This document shows, piece after piece, positions 11,972-24,413 of a DNA stretch of 64,000 nt; positions within the stretch are counted from its first letter, which is position 1; each line of letters opens with the position of its first letter. A program made the position numbers and the translations under genes. This stretch comes from Hemibagrus wyckioides (taxonomy: Eukaryota > Chordata > Actinopteri > Siluriformes > Bagridae), in the NCBI RefSeq assembly GCF_019097595.1, contig NC_080717.1, positions 7,466,001 to 7,530,000 of the forward strand, in the 5' to 3' direction. The notes beneath the pieces are model-generated. The model made no database searches and was not told the origin of the DNA. It worked only from the letters and a program-made list of their open reading frames with translations.

Positions 11972-12232
11972 GCAGTAGAGGAGTGGAGTTTGTATGTTCT
12001 CCCCCGTGCTTGGTGGGTTTCCTCCCACAGTCCAAAGACATGCTTCTAGGCTGATTGGAGTCTCTAAACTGCCCATAGTGTATGATTGCGTGAGTGAATG
12101 AGAGTGTGTGTGTGCCCTGCAATGGGTTGGCACTCCGTCCAGGGTGTATCCTGCCTTGATGCCCGATGACACCTGATATAGGCACAGGCTCCCCGTGCCC
12201 CAAGGATAGATAGGATAAGCGGTACAGACAGA
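11972..12232 (+). repeat. Teleost interspersed repeat (family R-A)
   Basis: Reads GGAGTTTGTATGTTCTCCCC, GGTGGGTTTCCTCCCACAGT, CCAAAGACATGC, GAGTGTGTGTGTGCCCTGCA ATGGGTTGGCACTCCGTCCA, ending GGATAGATAGGATAAGCGGT. Best-preserved copy in the window. Two overlapping minus-strand frames of 120-138 codons run through it but are in a repeat and carry no recognisable domain. Confidence 0.8.
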
Positions 12233-12718
12233 CATCTGCTGCTAACGGTTTACAATTTAGTAACACCATGATATAAAGAATTTGTTGAGCTGTCTACTTT
12301 TCACACGGTTAATACCATACAGCTGAATATATTTTAACAGGTTGGCACAAAATTTTAATGAATATAGTCAAGATATAGTGATGAGGCTGGTGTTTAGATA
12401 CCGGAAGGGACTTCTTTAACTTGAGTTATGAGACAGAGACTGGTCAGTGATAACTCATTCCTGTAGGCTGATACTGCCTTCTTTTTTGCAGTAATGTGTA
12501 GGCTTTGTTTTTCATAAGTAGATTTTTGTTGTAGAGTTAGAATTATGGAATTTGAATAAAACATATAAATTCATGTTTACTTTTGAGAATAACATGATTT
12601 TTTTTAAAATCCTGTAACTTTTATTGTGATTAAGATTCAATTTTAGTTCAGTAAACTAAACATATATAGCCGAAACTGGCCCTGTGAATTATTTTCCTGG
12701 TTGCTATCAACCCTCAGA

Positions 12719-12721
12719 AAA

Positions 12722-12764
<43 letters not shown>

Positions 12765-12774
12765 AATAAAATAA
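12719..12774. repeat. (AAAT)n microsatellite
   Basis: About 13 AAAT/ATAA units with a slightly irregular end (AAAATAAAATAAT). Confidence 0.95.
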
Positions 12775-12779
12775 TTTTC

Positions 12780-13650
12780 TGTTATGCAGATACATGATGT
12801 TCAACACAAGGGGTCAGTGTTGCTTTTCAAATAACCTTCTCTCACACTGCAGTGAGATCAATTTGCCCCCTCCTCGGGCATACCAACTTCCGGAAGCTTT
12901 TCAGTGATTTAGCTGCATAGCACCCTTTGTCATTCTTTCATATCAACTGATTTTGCCCAATTCCAACAATAAACATGACGGAAATGAAAGGCAAGCAGTT
13001 CTCACATGGAAGAGAAGCAGGAATTTACAGCTTGAGGCCTCCTGCCATTATGGCTCAGTCATAAATTTATATATGCGAGCTCGCTTGGCAGCTCCTGACA
13101 GCGTGCTTTTGTCTATGTTAATGTTATTGTTGAAGCAGAGCTTGTGGCTACAGTTAAGCATGCAAATCGACTCTTTCCACAGCACGATATCCGTCTTTGC
13201 TTCTTTTTACAGACAGACAAAATAAGACAGGGCAAACCTGAAACTCTTTCTTACTATGAGAGACTTAACACAAAGTAACGAGGCCCTCCAGATTTGCTTC
13301 GACTTGACTAGTTTCCATGGTCACCACTTCTTCCTTTGCATTCTTTCAAAAAGAGCTGGTTTCAGCTTGGCTACAAATTAGCATTAGCATTGTAACACCT
13401 ACACTCTGGTGTCTGGGTATTTGTAAAATAAAGAAAATAAGAATGTGGACTAGGTAGAGATTTTGTCTTTCTTTTCAGCTTAACGAATGCTGCTCCCAGA
13501 ACAAAGCTCTAACTAATTGCCCAAAGGAACCAAATGAGCTTTTCTGTCATTTTGACAAAAGAGTAAAAGGTTTAAAATGATGCCGTTTTCATGGTGACAG
13601 TTTTTCCTCTTTATGCCTCTTCAAAGCATTAGGAAACTGTGAGCTAAACC
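12780..13650. other. Candidate conserved non-coding block
   Basis: The core 13035-13175 (CTCCTGCCATTATGGCTCAG, TCATAAATTTATATATGCGA, GCATGCAAATCGACTC) is high-complexity and contains an octamer. A 90-codon frame (12953-13225) crosses it without a domain. Conservation is inference. Confidence 0.22.
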
Positions 13651-14250
13651 TGTTACACAGACTCAGTCCAGCTGTGTATGCAGCTCTTTGCAGCTCATCA
13701 TGTCCTGTACCCCATGGTAGATTGCTCGAATTATGAGATGAGATGCTAGAATGTTGGCTGTAAAAACAGCACTCAAGTTCGTTATCTCACTGTTGTAGCT
13801 GTTGCCCATCAGTCCTATCAGCTGCTTCCATCCCAGGTTTTTGCATTTGCAAATCCAGCTTAGTCTGACTAGATGCCAAGAACACAGGCAGGACTGGTTA
13901 AGTTGGGGGACTATTTTTAGTAGATGGTAAGTAGTGTAGAAAGAAGTCTTCAAAAAAGTCTCTAAAATACTGATACTAACACAACATTCTAGAGAATGGG
14001 ATGTTTATTTTAACAACGACATAGATTTATTGATCATTTTAGGCAAGTTAGCAAAGATGATCTACCAGTTTGACTACCTCTTTCTGTGTTTTGGAAGCTG
14101 GTAGCTCATCAGATCAATTTACATATTCACAACATTTTCATTATTTGTGTATCAAAACTTGCTGCATGAAGATTTACTGAAGCAAAAGTAGTCATAGAAT
14201 AGACATAAAGGAAATGGTTGGAATTATGTGTAAATATGGCTAAGAGTTTA

Positions 14251-14580
14251 AAATGATCAATGGAAACAATGGTGATCAGCGATAGGTCATTAGGAAGAAT
14301 GGTAATATGTGATTGGTCAATGTGGACAATGGTAACCAGTGATTGGTCATTGGGAACAATTATTATCAGCTATTGGTCATTAGGAACAATGGTGATCAGT
14401 GATTGGTCAGTGGGAACAATACTGATCAGTGGTTGGTCAATGGGAACAATGCTGATCAGCGATTGGTCATTAGGAACAATGATGATCAGTGATTGGTTAG
14501 TGGGAACAATGATGATCAGTGATTGGTTAGTGGGAACAATGCTGATCAGTGATTGGTCATTGAGAACAAAGATCATCTGT
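14251..14580. repeat. 30-bp minisatellite, 11 units
   Basis: The unit is close to TGATCAGTGATTGGTCATTG GGAACAATGG, in strict 30-bp register over 330 bp. Because 30 is a multiple of three, one plus frame (14260-14601) and one minus frame (14370-14576) stay open, giving 10-residue repeats such as GTMMISDWSL and NDQSLISIVP. This is a repeat artefact, not evidence of a protein. A degenerate array of the same unit lies at 18700-19042. Confidence 0.93.
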
Positions 14581-14589
14581 AATTCTTAC

Positions 14590-15380
14590 CCAGTGACCTG
14601 ATTTCCACATATCATGACAAATCCCATCCAGGGCAGGTGGATGGTAGGTTTTTTCAAACTCAAAAAAAGCTCATGCTACATCATTTGGAAGCTGAACACA
14701 CTGGGCAGATAGCACTAATTGCCTTCTTCCATGTACATGACCTCACTTATGCCCAAAATTGGCTAGCTTTGTACTGACGGACAGGGCAGAGAGAGAATGC
14801 CATCTCTCCGACCCAGAGAACATGAACTATTTTTATCTTTTTGGACTCAAGGCCCTAAATGACTGTGGCATTATCAGGATTCTACATGTTTCATAAACCG
14901 AGCTACAGTCAATAGTATCATTTATGCTTTATCGTAATAAGAATGTTAGAATTTCAGGCTTTGCTTGCTATTTAGTGAAAACTCTAATTTTATGCAAAGA
15001 GGAGGTTTAATTACTAACATCATCAGGTTGGCTCCAAGGCACTGCCAGAACATGAAGAGGACTGTGTTGTCATGGCAACAGGAAATGCCAATAATGCAGT
15101 GGGGGACTAAAAGGAAAAAGAGAAAATGCAGCATATAGTAGTTCACAGTGAACATATAGTAACATTTACATATATATTTTTAAAGATACTTGAGGTGACA
15201 GTATTGTTAGCACATGAACAGGAATGTCTTTGAGGTAATATCAGATTAGACCAACATGACATTTCTCTCAGATAATTTACTGTCACTTTAACACTATATC
15301 TTTCTTTTTTTTACTTACTATGCACATATCATGTGATCTATAGACTATTTTGTTACTGTCTGTCTTAATGTAGCTTTTCT
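14590..15380. other. Unique sequence, nothing recognised
   Basis: No gene or dispersed repeat identified between the 30-bp minisatellite and the TTTC/TC tract. Confidence 0.45.
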
Positions 15381-15405
15381 GTCTTTCTTTCTTTCTTTCT
15401 TTCTC

Positions 15406-15438
<33 letters not shown>

Positions 15439-15439
15439 G
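15381..15439. repeat. (TTTC)n(TC)n microsatellite
   Basis: Six TTTC units pass into 17 or more TC units with one CGCT interruption. A polypyrimidine tract, able in principle to form triplex DNA. Confidence 0.93.
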
Positions 15440-17828
15440 TGTCTGTCTTGCTGGGTATCATCTAAATCTCAAGTGCTTGAGTAGAACAGAATGATAGAAG
15501 GGCTCTGGCACTGTCTGTCCTTCACTAAAGGGGCCACGTCTCAAAAGCAATTTGGTTGCTCTGAGGAAGAGAGGCCTTTGTCTGTTGTGCTTGATATTCT
15601 TTCTATAAAGAAGCAGCGCTCCATTCACTCATCTCTCACAGGCTAGAGTTTCTCGGTGGGGGATGGACTCCCTGCTCATGACGCTAATCGGAATAGGAAC
15701 TGCATCCCAGATGTGGCCCCTCTCAGGTTCTAATTGATTGGAGTAATAAGGCCTGGGCTGTTAACTGATAGCCATCATATTAAAGTCGCATTAGGGTTAC
15801 GGTAATGTAATTGCCTGCAGTGGTTGATAGCAGGAAGTCAGGGACTGCATTTGATATCCCACTGAAGCACTTTGCAGTGTACTTTGTACAGATTCATATG
15901 AAGTAATGGAAATGAATAAATGGGACAATACATAATATTTAACAACATTTTACTGCAACTTTAGAAACAGCTCCAAATGGAATGGATGGAAAATTGTTAA
16001 GTGTCATATAACACATACAAGCCAGAGAATAAAATAAAACATTTCTATATATCACACTGACAGATTTATTAGATTTGAAGTATGAAACACTTAATAATAT
16101 AAATACATCAGTCATAAGGTTGCGTGATGCAACCCAATGCAAGTCAAGTTACAGCTACTAACCTGAAGTGGATTATTTTCCATTCAGGATGTCAGTGGTT
16201 TCCTTTTTCTATGTCTTAGTGACTTGCCAATGACAAACATTTTCCTTGATTGAGGAACATCACATTGTACTTTTATCCATTTTAGTTACATTTAATATTG
16301 TGATAAGTCTATGAAACAAGTTATTTCCTGTTATCTTTAATATTGTAGCATCTATTTTTTAATATTAACACATTTTAATCGGTTTATTATTAGGCTTTGA
16401 TTATGTGGAGGATCTGCTTTACCAGTGCTGTCCAAACTTATCCTAAAAAGCCTGGTGTGAGGCTTTCAGGAGCCACACGTGATTCCACCTGTTTAATCAG
16501 ATGATCTTGGCTTTCAGTAGACTTAGGTGTGGCTTCTGCTTGGTTGAAATGAAAGCTAGCACCCACACCAACCCTTTCCGGATAACACTGGACACCCTTG
16601 CAGTATACAATACAATGTACTAGGTCAAGCATGTTAATGTAATCATGTGTTTAGAATTATAGCCAGAATTACTGTTCTTCTAAAAAAAAAAAAAAGATCA
16701 ACACCATATGAGCAATCATAATAGCGAATTAAAGAGTGCTGTGGTTTAATGTACTTAAAATCAACGTAAAGCAAAAATCAATAAACTATCAAATAGCATT
16801 TCTCTCTTGAAGGGAGAGGGCAGTTCGATTTAAGAAGTTGGAATGGATCCGCATCAAAAACCATGAATTTCACACCATATCCCTCATAGTACGTGAGACT
16901 TTTAGTTCATTTCAAGCTGACGGCACAGTAAGGAATGGAAGCTAGTTGTTCACACAGCGATGCCATTGATCGCTCTCTTCATTCCCAGCAGATACACGGA
17001 AAACAACTAGTGGAACCCCATTGCTGTGGGCTAGTAAACGCTTTCATTTTGAATGAGATACAACTACATTCAACACTGCTGTACTACACAGTACCCACCC
17101 AGGCAATGTAATCCCACATGAACTTTATAGAAGTGTTGTTTTGTTGGATTTCGTACAAGTGAATTTATAAGAACATCTACCGCTGTGTACCTTGCCTCTT
17201 GTTGTATTGACACAAACAAGCTGATGTGTGTGAATTAGCAAATCATGATGGATCAAAATGGACAACTTACATGTCCAACTCCTTTGCCTTAAGGACTGGA
17301 AGAGTGTGTCCATCAACAGAGTCTTCTTTATTGCATAATGACCAGCTCTTCAACGGCACAGGATATTTTTTTGAAAATGAGCCGCTGTTAGATGTAAGTG
17401 GGATTAAATAGTGATGTGCAATCCATGACACCACATATGATGTTTTAACCATTGCTGGTTATCACTATGATACATAAAGATTAAAATTTTTGCTTAGCCT
17501 TAATAGTAGAACAAAAGTAACTGATGTGATTGATCAGAATTCCTCTGGGAATGGGCTTAAACTTTACACTTAAATTGCATTTAGCTTGCTTTCTTTGCCA
17601 TCCGTCTTCCTACTCTTTTCTCCACCAACTGATCGATTCACATTCCAACAGAGGTAACTAGTAAATGTATTATTCATCTAGTCTACATAACCCATATCAA
17701 CAATATTTTAATCAGACCATGATTTCACACACCTTACACTCTTAATACACACTACACAGCACATACTGTTTTAATTTCTTATGTTTTTTTGTTTTTTTTT
17801 CACATTTACATAAGCAGTGTATTTGAAT
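15440..17828. other. Unique sequence; 15640-15870 candidate conserved block
   Basis: 15640-15870 has high-complexity text with TAATCGG, TTCTAATTGATTG and GATAGCC sites and no frame. The remainder includes short frames of 60-67 codons lacking any domain. Confidence 0.3.
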
Positions 17829-17875
17829 TTGGGGTGCTTTTCAATGTGTCTTGGCCACATTGAAAAGCACCCCAA
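17829..17875. repeat. Perfect 20-bp inverted repeat, 7-nt loop
   Basis: TTGGGGTGCTTTTCAATGTG (17829-17848), loop TCTTGGC, then its exact reverse complement (17856-17875). It would form a stable short hairpin in RNA or single-stranded DNA. No flanking direct repeat or promoter noticed. Confidence 0.95.
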
Positions 17876-18222
17876 GGCAATAAAGATTTAATTATGCCTT
17901 TGACCAAAAATGACTCTGCTGTCTTCAAGTGCACTGACAGTCATTCCATTCCCTCTAAAAACAGATTTGGGAGCTAATAATTTCCCCACAGCAAATATAC
18001 AGATTGGCTACGTTCCTGCAAGCAATTCCCCCAGCCTGCAATGCCACCAACATCATCTTTGTTATGTTAATTAGCTACGTCTTGACTAAAATATCTATGT
18101 AAATGTATCTGTTTGTGCATTTTTTCAAGAATTATTTAGACCTTCTAATGAAAGCCTTTTATAAGTGGATTTCTGTCTCTGTCCCTCTTCCTTTCTCTTA
18201 TCCTCATTTCTGTTCAAACAAG
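17876..18222. other. Unique sequence, no gene
   Basis: Ordinary AT-rich text between the palindrome at 17829 and the exon-like segment at 18223. Confidence 0.45.
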
Positions 18223-18299
18223 GTAACGAAGGCCCTTCCATGCAAGGAGTCTTAATGAAGTCTTTTCAGAGGAAATGTGTTAGAGGAGTTTGGAATCAG
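18223..18299 (+). other. Exon-like segment with strong donor
   Basis: A pyrimidine-rich stretch (18168-18215, CCTCTTCCTTTCTCTTATCC) leads to AAACAAG. It is followed by 77 open bases and then CAG|GTAAGAG, a near-perfect vertebrate 5' splice site at 18297-18306. The peptide in the open frame (GNEGPSMQGVLMKSFQRK) is unfamiliar. Could equally be chance. Confidence 0.15.
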
Positions 18300-18390
18300 G
18301 TAAGAGTACAAAGATCACAGTGTCTACTGAGTGCACCATGCAATCAGTATAATGCTCCTACCAGGTTCCTGATATATTAACAGTGTTTTT

Positions 18391-18580
18391 AATGTGGTAG
18401 CTTAGTGTTTAAAGTGTTGGAATACTGATTAGAGGGTTGTGAGTTCAAATCCCAGGTCCACCAATCTGCTACAGCTGGGCCCTTGAGCAAGGCCCTTAAT
18501 CTTCAACTGCTTAGTTGTATGAAAATGAGATAAATGTAAGTTGCTCTGGATAAGAGTGTCTGCCCAATGCCCTAAATGGA
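18391..18580 (+). mobile_element. tRNA-derived SINE, family S-I
   Basis: Sense copy: A-box-like TAGCTTAGTGTT, B-box-like AGTTCAAATCC, then GGGCCCTTGAGCAAGGCCC and the tail GTTGCTCTGGATAAGAGTGT CTGCCCAATGCC. Good full-length example of the family. Confidence 0.82.
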
Positions 18581-18699
18581 ATATATGAATATATAAATAC
18601 ATCTTAACAATAATCACAAAGCTAAACTTGAACTGTCATGCTTAAAAAAGTCATAAGATAGTGCCAGATGACATTAGTGAATTTTGTTTATGTGTGGCT

Positions 18700-19042
18700 A
18701 GTTGTTGGAAACAGTGGTGATCGGAGATTGATCAGAGATTGATTTTTGGGAACAATGTTCATCATTGACTAAAATGATAACCAGTCATTGGGGATAATGG
18801 TGACCACTGTCTGGTTGTTGAGAACAATGGGTATGAAGCTTACCAGTCATTGGAAATAATGCTAACAGTGTTTGGTAGAACAAAAGTGATCATTGGGTAT
18901 AATGGTTACCAGCTATTGGGAATGTGATCAGTGATTTGGAGATGGAGATATTTGTGATCAATAACTAGTCTTCAGGAACAATAGATACCAATGATAGGTC
19001 ATTGGGAACATGGTTATTAGTGATTGGTTGTTGGGGCAAAGG
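18700..19042. repeat. Degenerate sister array of the 30-bp minisatellite
   Basis: Repeated text such as CATTGGGAACA, GTGATTGGTTGTTGG, GGTGATCGGAGATTGATCAG, TTGGGAACAATG and GGTTACCAGCTATTGGGAA at roughly 30-bp spacing matches the unit at 14251-14580. Indels break the register and no long frame survives. Confidence 0.75.
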
Positions 19043-21438
19043 TATGTGTAAGGACAACTCAGACAGGGTTTATAGACTGATTTTAAGTCGACCAAACATG
19101 CTCCCTTATTGCAGCTATATTGTGAGCTAGAGAGCCATATTGTGTCCAGGATGCTTGCTAACATTTGCTCAAAAAGACACATTTTACCACTAGGATGATA
19201 AAAAGGAAACACAGCACAGGCCATAAAAAGCATCCCTGAACCTGTAGCACAACCCTAAATGTAAATAAATTGAATTTACTTTCCTTGGTCACCCATTCAG
19301 CATCAGGAAACAGCTGATAGCACAGCATCCAGATCATTAAGACATGTACTTTAATATCCAGTACGTACTTGTAGAACATAATTTCTACTCTTCATCTGAA
19401 GCTCTGATTAAATAACCAACAACATACTCTGTCACCAGTATGCAACAGTCACTCCTCTACTCTGTATTGACAAGTTCAGTCACATGCTGCTTGGGCACAT
19501 CAGTCAAGTTCAGTTTGACTGAAACGCTTGTCTGAGATGGGAATATTCCCTCAACTGTCTTGTTTAGTCTAAATGGTATTGATTGAATTACGACCTAGGG
19601 CACTGACCGGAGAAGCTCAACAAACCATGTTCTGCTCTGAAGTTTTCTACTAATCCCATTAAAAGATTTGTGCAGTTTTCCATATTGAATAACCCACAAT
19701 GCAGCCAAATAGACTCCTCTAAATTAGTTGAGACTTACACAACAACACCAGGACCTTTGTGGCATGTTTCTTAATTGGTTTTTAAATCCCCTTCTAACTT
19801 CTTTTCCTGATGTGCTTTTTTTTTCCTCTTTACTATTACACAGACATCTTCTTCGGTGAACCTACTGCAAAGGGAATGGATGATATCTGATTTAATTCAC
19901 CGTCCTTTTCTTTTTTTTTCTTCTAAAGCAAACCTTATGTAATGCATTTTTTGGATTAGTATATTGAATTAAAGCAGAGAGCTAGGCTATGTCATCATTC
20001 ATTTCAGCGTAAGGAGATTTTTTTTTTGCTAACTAAATGAAATATAGCATGCAAATTCTGCATAGCTTAACAAAGTATTTTGGATGTTCAAGGTACTTTC
20101 TGCACATTGGGTTTAAAAGGCGCATTAAAGCAACTCCAGTTACAGCAGGTATAAACTTCATTATTCTTTTTAGTGCTTCGATGTCTTGCGTTTAAACACA
20201 TCCGAAGATGTTGCTGCCATTAAGTTTTTATTGAGGGTGCAAAGACAACAGTCTTTACAAAACTATGTTCATTAGCCCTATGGAATTAAAAAACACATTC
20301 ATTTTTTGATTGTTGAGCATTTGCGCTGACCATATAGGTTTTATGGCAAAGAAATAACATAGCAGCTCTTTCTTTGGGTGACCGGTGGGCCAGTGACGCA
20401 AATGGTGACTCCATGGGGTGTGACAACACGAATTAAGGCTGTTAAGTATCTTTAATGTGAATTTTAACAATGGATACAGAATGAGACAGAGTTGGGATTA
20501 TGCTTATGTAAGCTTTGCTCAGTGTTTTAATTACTTTGTCATTTTTTAAGATAATTGCCACCAGACTTTCTGCTGACTCTGCACCCATTCTGAAAATGCA
20601 CAATAAATGAAATTTGATCATCAGTGTAGCCACTTTGGACACGGAAACGCGAGCTGGTTCCAGTATAGTTTCATTCATTGTTCACAGGTTTTCATTTTAT
20701 ATTAAAAAATTCACTTTTACCATTTTAAATTCTCAGGTTTCATTCCATTTTCTCAGCTTTTAGTGAATATTCTCAAGCTTTTTAAAGACTTTTATGTTTA
20801 TTAGTGACCCTAGGACTAGACAGCTGACGATTTGAAAAAGACCAGGTTAGCTTTTTTCAATCTTCAACAGATTCCTGGTCTTGGCTCACAGGAGTAGAAC
20901 CCAATGTGGTATCCCATCTGTCTCATGGTTTGAAATGTTGTGTCTTCTGAGATGCTTTTCTGCTGCAAAAACAGCTGTAAAGTGTTCATTTAATTTACTG
21001 TAGCCTAGCCAGCAGCTCAAACCAGACTGGCATTCCTCTCTGACCTCAACAAGGTGGTTTCAACTGTATTAGCACTGTTAATTGGATAATTCAATGAATC
21101 ACCATTGTGTAGAAGTATATGGGGACAAGTGGAACCAAACCAAGCCATCAAAATGTTTGTTTGTGCCCTGTGGTGTTTCATCAAGAGTTTACAGACTACA
21201 AAATCGAGAGTACAGTCTATGAAGCTGATGCAAAAAAGTTTGGGACAGTGGCACAGCAGGTATCTCGTTAGCTTGCCACTGTCATGAAAGGTCTAAAGGT
21301 TAAGCAGGTACAAGACAGGAAGGGTGCTTTCTGGCATATGCTAGGTTTATATAGCAGCTGGTCATGCTTTCTTTGGGACTAAACTTTTGACTTAAGACAT
21401 GTGGCCTCAAGTGTTTTGGCAGGAATAGTAATTTTAGG
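19043..21438. other. Unique sequence, no gene recognised
   Basis: Frames of 60-91 codons on the minus strand (for example 18958-19233) lack domains and overlap the decayed minisatellite. T tracts at 19818, 19911 and 20020. Confidence 0.45.
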
Positions 21439-21456
21439 TCTTCTTCTTCTTCTTCT

Positions 21457-21489
<33 letters not shown>

Positions 21490-21496
21490 TTTTCTC
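21439..21496. repeat. (TTC)n(TC)n microsatellite
   Basis: Six TTC units then TC repeats broken by TTTC. Polypyrimidine tract. Confidence 0.92.
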
Positions 21497-22417
21497 ACTC
21501 ACTCCTCCTGCTTGCTCCTTCAGTTCGGGGAAGCCTGTGATTGCTCAATTTGCCAAGTGCACTCTTCTCCTGCCTGTAATTAATCTAGTAACACAGCACT
21601 TTTGCCAAAAGGACCATTTAGATATGAACTCCCTCGGGTTTGTCTATAGTCTGCTCAAATAGTGACCTAAAGTTCAGTTTTTATATCAGTAATTCATGTC
21701 ATTCATGACAGTTTTCAGCTTTGCAGAGCATGAGAGACTAAATGAGACTTAGCATTTCTCTCCTTTATAAAATAGCAATCTCTTTAACAACATGATGGAG
21801 GTGGCAAAAATCTGCTTCGCTCTCTAGCACTTCATCCAGAATCATCCAAGCACACTTCCTTTAGCAAACCCTAGCTAGTATTTCGAGAAATGTAGAACTT
21901 TGAAGAAGTTCCTACATTTATTTAGATCTATTTTGTGGCCACAAAGCACTGCACTTAACTCCTGGCAACTATTTTATTTTAAATACAAGACAGAGAATTC
22001 AACTGAATAGACTATTGTGGTCACAGGGACATAAGCATAGGGATGAGTGATAATAAAAGACATAATAGAGTCACTGAAGTTACTACACCATTAGTCCATG
22101 TCACCTTAAGTGAATTTCCAGTTAAAACTTAATAAAGATAATAAACTTTTATACCTGTAATTAGTGCCGTCCATGTATTTAGTTTGATGTTCCCATAACT
22201 TTCCCATGACATTACATTTTAAATAATATATTCTATTTAAGCCTCTTGTAAAATAAAATATAATAATTTGTGGCAGCACTACATTTAGTTTCAGGCCTTA
22301 AAATATTAACTTGTCGCATTGATATATTAATGTGTGACCATACTGAAAAATAACCACCATGTCACCTTTCGTTATCACTTAATTAACTTTATCTTTTTTC
22401 CATAATTTAAATGCTAT
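21497..22417. other. Unique sequence, no gene
   Basis: AT-rich, nothing recognised. Confidence 0.45.
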
Positions 22418-22462
<45 letters not shown>

Positions 22463-22501
22463 AATAACAATAATAACAACAACAACAACAACAACAACAA
22501 C

Positions 22502-22554
<53 letters not shown>
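22418..22554. repeat. (AAC)n(AAT)n compound microsatellite
   Basis: AAC repeats, mixed AAC/AAT, a second AAC run, then about 17 AAT units. 137 bp in all. Confidence 0.96.
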
Positions 22555-22556
<2 letters not shown>

Positions 22557-22715
22557 GAAGAATAGTGTATATTCTGATTTTGATTAATAATATTTTAAAT
22601 ATTCAGTATTTTATAAATAGTTTAAAATAAGCTGTTATTCAACTTAATAATTTAATATAATTTTATTTTTGTTTAATTTGTGTAAAATATATATATATGG
22701 TATAAAATAACAGCT

Positions 22716-22889
<174 letters not shown>

Positions 22890-24137
22890 CTGTCATGTAT
22901 ATAAGAAGTAAACAAGAGGCCGGAAAACCAGTGCGCACTGAAGGGCAGAAGGATCTGATCCACGTTGCCTGCTTCTGAAAGGCAATCAGCGGGTTAAGCA
23001 TCTGCCAAAAGATGATGCATGGGCCTGGCTCAGCACATTGCTCATGCTGTCACCCGCTGATGTACGCAAAGGCCAGATGCAACACTGCAGTCCAGATCAA
23101 CTCGACAATAACTCCCTCCCCCCTCTAACCACCCACTCTGACTCAACTGAAGACTGAATCAGGTGCTCCTTTATCACCTCCCATGGTCTAGCCCTCAACC
23201 ACGTGTTCACAAAGAGAGATCAGAACTCCTGCCCACTCGGTAGTGAGGATGTGAGCGAAATTCTGAGCTGGGATCGCTTGGCTAAGATGAGCAAGTGCCC
23301 TGACGCTCTGCTGGGGTGTATGAAATGAAGATATTGATGATAATCTGAATTATTCATCTCCTGCTGTGAATCATTAGAGGCTTGCACTGATACAGGGCAC
23401 GTCTTATTGGAAAGAATGTGGGCTGGGAAGATATGACACAAAGATTTTTTATCATGAACTCAAATCACCCCCATGCTGTGAATGAGCCAGCCTAAAATAG
23501 ATAAAGGGAACTGCTGACTTTTTTTTTAAACTCAAAATAGCTATCAAGCTAAAGAACTATTAATATTTATCCTGTACAAAAATCGGAAGATGTACACACT
23601 GTCCTTCTTTGGCACAGTGAATCGCAATGGTGCAAGGTGTTCATGCTTTCTCTGCATTTTGAATCCACCACTGGGAATTTGAAGTGAAAGCCAAGAACAT
23701 GGGAACAATATCATTAACTGAAACACAGTGACTCAGATTTGGTTCATCAGCAGCCTTGAGCATGATTGTCTGTCTAGAGCTCTAAGTGCGCCAAGTGAAA
23801 TCTAGTGTGTTTAGATTGCAGTGACAAAGTGATTAGAATCTGTTTTGACACAACTACAGGAACTGAACTAAACACATCTTATCGTTTAGGTTGTAATCTT
23901 ACAAGCAAAAGATTATTTATGCTACAAATGTGTGAATTCATTATTAAAAGTCATCTAGCAGAGGTAACAAACAGATCTGTCATCAGTTGAAATCAATTTC
24001 ATTCTCGCTTTTTCATATCCTTATGTGTATAATCGTTTCAAACTGATCGCCTTCCAAAACGTTTATGCTAATACCACCATCCTGCTTGTCAGTTTGTGGC
24101 TAAGTAAACGTGTGTCTGTGTCATATAACTACGGTAG
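22890..24137. other. Unique sequence; 22960-23460 candidate conserved block
   Basis: 22960-23460 is less AT-rich with text such as GATGCATGGGCCTGGCTCAG and CATGCTGTCACCCGCTGATG. Minus frame 23220-23441 has no domain. No gene. Confidence 0.3.
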
Positions 24138-24289
24138 CCGAGAAATGCAAAACAAAAATCCGAAAACAAAATAAGAAATCCTAAAAAAACACAACAACAA
24201 TTCAGTCAAACTGAAAAAGGTAGGTATAGTTTGCGAGTGGAATTCTTTCTCCGTTGATTGGACAAGACATCTGCCAGTCAAGATATACT

Positions 24290-24413
24290 CCTGTATATAA
24301 AAGCAGGATGCAGCAGCAAATCTGGTTAGATGCTAACTGTATTTCGTTGCCTTGTACATGTGCAGTGACAATAAAGTTGAATCTAATCTAATCTAATCCA
24401 ATAGTTGATTCTT
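24290..24413 (+). mobile_element. LINE-type 3' tail, (ATCTA)n end
   Basis: The text TTTCGTTGCCTTGTACATGT, then GCAGTGACAATAAAGTTGAA, then three or four ATCTA repeats has the look of the 3' end of a teleost non-LTR retrotransposon with a short tandem tail. No reverse transcriptase is present. It lies inside the left part of the fold-back element. Confidence 0.55.

Noticed and set aside
11819..12269. Two minus-strand frames of 120-138 codons
   Set aside because: Lie in dispersed family R-A, frames differ between copies, no domain.
14251..14580. Possible CRISPR array
   Set aside because: Whole 30-bp units repeat back to back with no unique spacers, and the genome is eukaryotic.
14260..14601. 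113-codon repetitive protein
   Set aside because: Frame follows from a 30-bp unit without stops; both strands are open.
18391..18580. Functional tRNA gene
   Set aside because: A and B box-like text belongs to a SINE head; no cloverleaf can be drawn.
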